NCBI GenBank assembly: GCA_900752545.1
Contig: CAADVS010000044.1
Span: 1-18,512, forward strand
Origin: an uncultured Collinsella sp.
GTDB lineage: Bacteria > Actinomycetota > Coriobacteriia > Coriobacteriales > Coriobacteriaceae
Direction: 5' to 3'
Length of the DNA: 18,512 nucleotides
The stretch's first letter is position 1. The number at the start of each line of letters is the position of its first letter. The notes beneath the pieces are model-generated. The model saw only the letters and a program-made list of their open reading frames with translations, had not been told where the DNA came from and ran no database searches. Below, piece by piece: positions 15,088-18,512 of the stretch. Position numbers and translations under genes: made by a program.

Positions 15088-15927
15088 ATGGCAGATTCCA
15101 AGGTGGAGTACCCCGCTCCCGATTGCCTGGCGCCCGCCGCGATCGAGGCCAAGACCGAGGCCACCGGCGTGACCAAGGCCAACCTGCCGGTCGCAAAGGC
15201 CTTTCTGTTGGCAATGTTCGCCGGCGCGTTCATTGCCTTCGGCGGTCTGTTCTTTACGGTGTTCTTGAGCGACAGCACGCTGGGCTGGGGTGCCCAGCGC
15301 GTCGTGGGCGGCCTGTGCTTTTGCCTGGGCCTGGTGCTGGTGCTGGTGTGCGGCGCCGAGCTGTTTACCGGCAACTCGCTTATGGTCTGCGCGCTCAAGA
15401 GTAATAAGATCACCCTGGTCCAGATGCTCAAGGCCTGGGTCGTCGTGTGGGTCGGCAATTTTGTCGGTGCCCTGTTCATCGTCTTTTTGGTGTACATGGC
15501 CGGCATTTACAAGCTCAACGGCGAGGCGGTCGCCAACTCCATGGTGAGCGTCGCCGCCGGCAAGGTGACGATCGACTGGGTGACGATTTTCTTCCGCGGT
15601 ATCCTGTGCAACATCTTTGTGTGCCTGGCCGTGTGGATCGGTACCGCCGGCAAGACCGTGGTCGATAAGGTCGTGGGCATTCTGCTGCCCATCGCCGCCT
15701 TTGTGGCCTGCGGTTTTGAGCACTGCGTCGCCAACATGTACTTTTTGCCCATGGGCGCCGTGATGCACGCATGCGGCTACGGTGCCAAGGTCGCCGGCGC
15801 CGATGCGCTCAACGCCGCGGGCATTGCGTTTAACCTGTCCGCCGCCACGCTGGGCAACATCGTGGGCGGCGCGGTTCTGGTCGCGCTCGGCTACTGGTTT
15901 ATCTACGCCAAGAAGTCCGAGGCGTAA
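15088..15927 (+). CDS. focA: FocA-type formate channel (FNT family)
   Basis: Encodes 279 residues with six hydrophobic segments, typical of the formate/nitrite transporter family, which forms pentameric pores in the cytoplasmic membrane. ELFTGNSL (91-98) is the family loop signature. GFEHCVANMYFLP (209-221) holds the conserved pore histidine, His212, equivalent to His209 of E. coli FocA. It lies at the end of the operon, as focB does after hyf in E. coli, and fits formate uptake or release beside the formate-splitting enzyme. The ATG at 15088 is chosen because AGGAAAG (15070-15076) precedes it and the upstream part of the open frame has no ribosome site. The gap of 39 nt after hycI shows no terminator. 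Nitrite or hydrosulfide transport is the alternative, less likely from context. Confidence 0.88.
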   Translation: MADSKVEYPAPDCLAPAAIEAKTEATGVTKANLPVAKAFLLAMFAGAFIAFGGLFFTVFLSDSTLGWGAQRVVGGLCFCLGLVLVLVCGAELFTGNSLMVCALKSNKITLVQMLKAWVVVWVGNFVGALFIVFLVYMAGIYKLNGEAVANSMVSVAAGKVTIDWVTIFFRGILCNIFVCLAVWIGTAGKTVVDKVVGILLPIAAFVACGFEHCVANMYFLPMGAVMHACGYGAKVAGADALNAAGIAFNLSAATLGNIVGGAVLVALGYWFIYAKKSEA

Positions 15928-15949
15928 GGTACCGTCTGTTTGACGTTGG

Positions 15950-15985
15950 GCCTCCCGCGGGGCGTTGCCGTGCGGGAGGCTTTTT
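15950..15985 (+). terminator. rho-independent terminator of the FHL operon
   Basis: GCCTCCCGC (15950-15958) pairs perfectly with GCGGGAGGC (15972-15980) around a 13-nt loop, followed directly by TTTTT (15981-15985). It lies 22 nt after the focA stop and 64 nt before the next gene start. This is the best terminator in the window. Confidence 0.88.
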
Positions 15986-16049
15986 GGGTCTGGGGCTCGT
16001 TGCCGGGCTTTTGGCCTGTTGTGTTTGGCTGATGAAAGGGGTAATCAAG

Positions 16050-18167
16050 ATGGCATCTGCTGTGAAGCGTGACGGTCGCGCCGTGGTGACCACATGCGGG
16101 GGATGCTATGCCGATTGCGCCTTTGCGGCCCATGTTAAGGATGGGCGTGTGGTGGCCGAGTTGCCGGTGCCGGGACATCTGTGCGCGGCGCGTGCCCTGT
16201 GCGCCCGCGGACGGCATCGCCTGGCAATGCCGTTTGACGAGCGCGATCGCATTGTGCATCCCATGCGCCGACGAACTGATGGCTCGGGGTTCGATGTGAT
16301 TTCGTGGGACGAGGCGTTCGCGCAGATTGCAGCGCGCCTTGGGGGGATTGTCGACGGGCATGGTCCGCGTGCGCTGGGCATGACGCTCGGCGTGCCCTCG
16401 TTCGACCGCTACTGGGCCTATCGCTTTATGCATGCGCTGGGTTCGCCCAACGTGTACGGTGCCGACGGCGCCTGCGAGGTGAGCCGCCTGACCGGCTGGG
16501 AGCACAGCCTGGGCTACAGCCCGGCGTCCGACCTGGCCCACACCGATTGCATCATGTACCTGGGGCGCTCCATTGTCGATTCGTCGACGATGGGGGCCGT
16601 TGACGCGCTCAACGATGCACGCCGGCGCGGGGCGAAGATTATCGTGGTTGACCCCCGGCGCAGTGGCTCGGCCGCGCTTGCCGACCGCTGGCTGCGCGTG
16701 CGTCCGGGCTGCGACTTGGCGTTGCTGTTGGGTATTGCCCATGTCTTGATTGCCGAGGATCTGTACGACTACGAGTTCGTGACCCGCTATACCACGGGTT
16801 TTGACGAGCTGGCGCAGGCGGCCAGCGCTTGGACGTCCGAGTGGGCCGAGTCGATGTGCGACGTGCCGGCCGCAGAGATTGTCGCCACGGCGCGCGATCT
16901 CGCTGCCGCCGCGCCTGCCGCCGTGGTGGATGCGGGCTTTCATGGTGGCATCGGTATCGCGTATGCCAATAGCACCCAGACCGCGCGCGCTATCTGCTTG
17001 GTCGATGTGCTGCTGGGCTGCATCGGACACGCGGGCGGCGCGCTCAATCCACCTACGCCGCTTGTGCTGGGCGACCTCGATCCCGCACGCTTTGCGACGC
17101 CGCCGGTACCGTGCGGGCCCAAGCTGGGGTCCGAGCGTTATCCACTGGTCGATCCGGTGCGCGGCCTGTGCACGACCATCGGTCAGTCGATTCTTGCCGG
17201 CGATTTGCGTGGGCTCATCGTCTATGCCAGTAACCCCGGTGCGGGCTATGGCAATGCACAGGCTTGGTTGGGTATTTTGCAGCAGCTCGACTTGCTCGTG
17301 ACGATTGATATTCGCTGGTCCGAGACGGCGCGTGCTTCTGACTTCGTGCTGCCTGACGTGACGTATCTGGAGGCCGACCGCGGTGTGGGTACGGTCGTGG
17401 GCGCCAACGATTCGCGCGTGTTCTACCGCAACGCCGTGCTGCCTGTGCAGCATGACGACACGCGTCCCGGTCGGGAGATTTTTACCGGTCTGGCGCAGGC
17501 GTGTGGTGTGGGCGAGTACTTCGACTTTACGTCTGACGATTTGGCGGCTGCCCAGGTGGCACCTTTTGGGATCAATCTGGACGAGCTCAAGGAGCGCGGC
17601 TGGGCCGACACGGGTGTAGCGTTGCCGTCGCGTACGGGCGAGCCGGCGATTCCCTTGGATGGCGGTAAAATTGCGCTGGCAAGCGACGTATGGGAACGAG
17701 CCGGCTTGGGACGCGTGCCAGGCTGGATCGCGCCGATGGTGGAGCCTGGCCCGGGGATGTTTCGCCTCATTAGCGGCAACCGTCCCTTTGAGTCGCATAC
17801 CTCGCGCAGACTCGCGGCGGCCGGTGCCGCCGAGATGGGGTCGGACTTGGACGCTGTGCAGATGAACGCCGATGTCGCCGCTCGCATGGGTATCGCCGAT
17901 GGCGAGGTCGTCGAGCTTGTGAGCGACATGGGCCGCGACCGCGTGCGCGTGGAGACGACGCCGTATCTTCATCCGGCGTGCATCTTCCCCTCGGCCGCTC
18001 CCGGCGGGCGTTCGTTTGGCGCCGATGCCGGTGGCGTTCAAGCCTTGGGCGTGGGCCCGCTCGACCATACGCCGTTGCGTTGGGACCCGTTGACGGGCGC
18101 CGCACTCACCCAGGAAAACGCCGTTCGCGTGGAAAAGATTGTCGCGCGCGAGGATAATGACGAGTAA
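16050..18167 (+). CDS. cytoplasmic molybdopterin oxidoreductase, Cys-type
   Basis: Encodes 705 residues of the DMSO reductase (bis-MGD) superfamily. Cluster ligands C16, C19, C23 and C51 (CGGCYADC, then LCARG) form an N-terminal [4Fe-4S] site spaced as in FdhF. Cys142 (GADGACEVSRL) aligns with Sec140 of FdhF and is the likely molybdenum ligand; the residue after it is Glu, where FdhF has His. Later blocks (IIVVDPRRSG, YASNPGAGYG, DFVLPDVTYLE, the C-terminal NADVAARMGIADGEVVEL) follow the family order. No Tat signal, so cytoplasmic; no electron-transfer partner gene adjoins it. The substrate cannot be told: the VLPDVTYLE block recalls thiosulfate/polysulfide reductases, the cluster spacing recalls formate dehydrogenases. 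The start at 16050 has AAAGGGG (16035-16041); the open frame upstream crosses the terminator and is not coding. It is separated from the operon by that terminator and lies 52 nt before selA. Confidence 0.85.
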   Translation: MASAVKRDGRAVVTTCGGCYADCAFAAHVKDGRVVAELPVPGHLCAARALCARGRHRLAMPFDERDRIVHPMRRRTDGSGFDVISWDEAFAQIAARLGGIVDGHGPRALGMTLGVPSFDRYWAYRFMHALGSPNVYGADGACEVSRLTGWEHSLGYSPASDLAHTDCIMYLGRSIVDSSTMGAVDALNDARRRGAKIIVVDPRRSGSAALADRWLRVRPGCDLALLLGIAHVLIAEDLYDYEFVTRYTTGFDELAQAASAWTSEWAESMCDVPAAEIVATARDLAAAAPAAVVDAGFHGGIGIAYANSTQTARAICLVDVLLGCIGHAGGALNPPTPLVLGDLDPARFATPPVPCGPKLGSERYPLVDPVRGLCTTIGQSILAGDLRGLIVYASNPGAGYGNAQAWLGILQQLDLLVTIDIRWSETARASDFVLPDVTYLEADRGVGTVVGANDSRVFYRNAVLPVQHDDTRPGREIFTGLAQACGVGEYFDFTSDDLAAAQVAPFGINLDELKERGWADTGVALPSRTGEPAIPLDGGKIALASDVWERAGLGRVPGWIAPMVEPGPGMFRLISGNRPFESHTSRRLAAAGAAEMGSDLDAVQMNADVAARMGIADGEVVELVSDMGRDRVRVETTPYLHPACIFPSAAPGGRSFGADAGGVQALGVGPLDHTPLRWDPLTGAALTQENAVRVEKIVAREDNDE

Positions 18168-18219
18168 TTGACTCAGCTGATGCATTTGACTGATCCACGT
18201 TTCTTTTGAAAGGCTGCAC
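18168..18219 (+). other. gap before selA
   Basis: A 52-nt spacer with TTGACT twice (18168-18173 and 18186-18191, 18 nt apart). No fitting -10 element follows either copy, and there is no hairpin. GAAAGG (18208-18213) serves as the selA ribosome site. selA may therefore be read from the upstream oxidoreductase transcript. Confidence 0.35.
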
Positions 18220-18512
18220 ATGAGCGATAGCCAGAACATGTCCGATGAGGTGCGCGCCCGCCTGCGCGCCATTCCTTCCGTCAACGAGCTGCTAGCCGAG
18301 TGGCCGGTGGTGAAGGCGGCGGGGGAGACCTGCGACGCGGTGGTCCATGCTGCCGTGACGGCTGAGCTTGACGAAGAGCGCGCCGCGATTCGTGCCGGTG
18401 CCGCTCCGCGTTCCAAGCGCGAGCTGGCCTCGGCGCGCTACGAGCTGGACGTCGCCGCGCAGGAGCTGCAAAGCGTAAATAACGAGCTGGCCTCCCTGCG
18501 TGCGGAGCGCCG
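18220..18512 (+). CDS. selA: selenocysteine synthase SelA, N-terminal fragment
   Basis: The gene runs off the right edge with no stop; 97 codons are visible. The N-terminal part LRAIPSVNELLAEWPV followed by the helix ending in DEERAAIRAG matches the N-terminal domain of L-seryl-tRNA(Sec) selenium transferase, which converts Ser-tRNA(Sec) to Sec-tRNA(Sec) with pyridoxal phosphate and selenophosphate. The catalytic lysine and the INATG-type motif would lie outside the window. Residues 67-97 form a charged, probably coiled helix (ARYELDVAAQELQ region) that seems longer than in E. coli SelA, where the core begins near residue 85. The ATG at 18220 has GAAAGG 6 nt upstream; an in-frame ATG at 18238 is an alternative. 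The function fits fdhF, which needs selenocysteine. Without the core domain the call rests on the N terminus and context. Confidence 0.72.
   Translation, partial: MSDSQNMSDEVRARLRAIPSVNELLAEWPVVKAAGETCDAVVHAAVTAELDEERAAIRAGAAPRSKRELASARYELDVAAQELQSVNNELASLRAER

Larger units (their letters stand above)
519..15985 (+). other. formate hydrogenlyase operon, hydN to focA
   Basis: Fourteen genes on one strand with short or overlapping junctions and a terminator only at the end: hydN-fdhF-hyfABCDEFGHI-hycH-hycI-focA. The order hyfA to hyfJ followed by a formate channel is that of E. coli hyf, with fdhF, hydN and hycI added. The hairpin at 3357-3391 may create a separate hydN-fdhF transcript. No local regulator gene is present. 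Confidence 0.85.

Noticed and set aside
15984..16049. Hydrophobic N-terminal signal or membrane segment for the oxidoreductase
   Set aside because: That reading frame begins inside the terminator T tract and has no ribosome site; the ATG at 16050 does, and the protein then starts next to its cluster motif.
18168..18191. Doubled TTGACT as a selA promoter
   Set aside because: No -10-like hexamer lies 16-18 nt downstream of either copy.
15903..18416. Long minus-strand open frame of 837 codons
   Set aside because: It is antisense to the molybdopterin oxidoreductase, crosses the operon terminator and shows no domain or ribosome site.

Overview
The window is a GC-rich (roughly 60% by eye), gene-dense bacterial segment. 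Almost everything in it is one co-directional formate hydrogenlyase (FHL) operon of the E. coli Hyf (FHL-2) type, followed by a formate channel gene, a second molybdopterin oxidoreductase and the start of the selenocysteine synthase gene selA. Coding style, strong AGGAGG ribosome sites and gene content suggest an anaerobic, fermentative high-GC bacterium. A gut coriobacterium such as Collinsella is my best guess, but this is inference and no marker gene in the window proves it.

Layout. Positions 1-88 (minus strand) hold the first 29 codons of a RelB/DinJ-like antitoxin. Positions 89-518 are an AT-rich divergent control region. It holds a minus-strand promoter candidate, three phased GAGYGYGWAAT-like repeats, a perfect 11-bp palindrome at 315-340 and a GC-rich leader with two mutually exclusive hairpins just before the first operon gene. 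The operon then runs rightward: hydN (519), fdhF (1113), hyfA (3414), hyfB, hyfC, hyfD, hyfE, hyfF, hyfG, hyfH, hyfI, hycH/hyfJ, hycI and focA (15088-15927). It closes at a strong rho-independent terminator (15950-15985). Most junctions are 0-15 nt apart or overlap. A large hairpin after fdhF (3357-3391) may split or tune the operon. After the terminator come a 705-residue cytoplasmic molybdopterin oxidoreductase (16050-18167) and the 5' part of selA (18220 to the edge).

How it works together. FocA moves formate across the membrane. FdhF, a selenocysteine and Mo-bis-MGD formate dehydrogenase, oxidises it. The four-cluster ferredoxin-like subunits (HyfA, with HydN as accessory) pass electrons to HyfH and HyfI, and from there to the group 4a [NiFe] hydrogenase large subunit HyfG, which makes H2. 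HyfB, HyfD and HyfF (three antiporter-like subunits) with HyfC and HyfE form a complex I-like membrane arm, so the enzyme could couple formate oxidation to ion pumping. HycH and HycI mature HyfG. FdhF is read through an in-frame UGA at codon 140, with a SECIS-like hairpin whose GGUC apical loop lies at the same offset as in E. coli fdhF. The selA gene at the right edge belongs to the machinery that this readthrough needs. I see no FhlA/HyfR regulator, hyp genes, mobile element, tRNA, rRNA or CRISPR array in the window.
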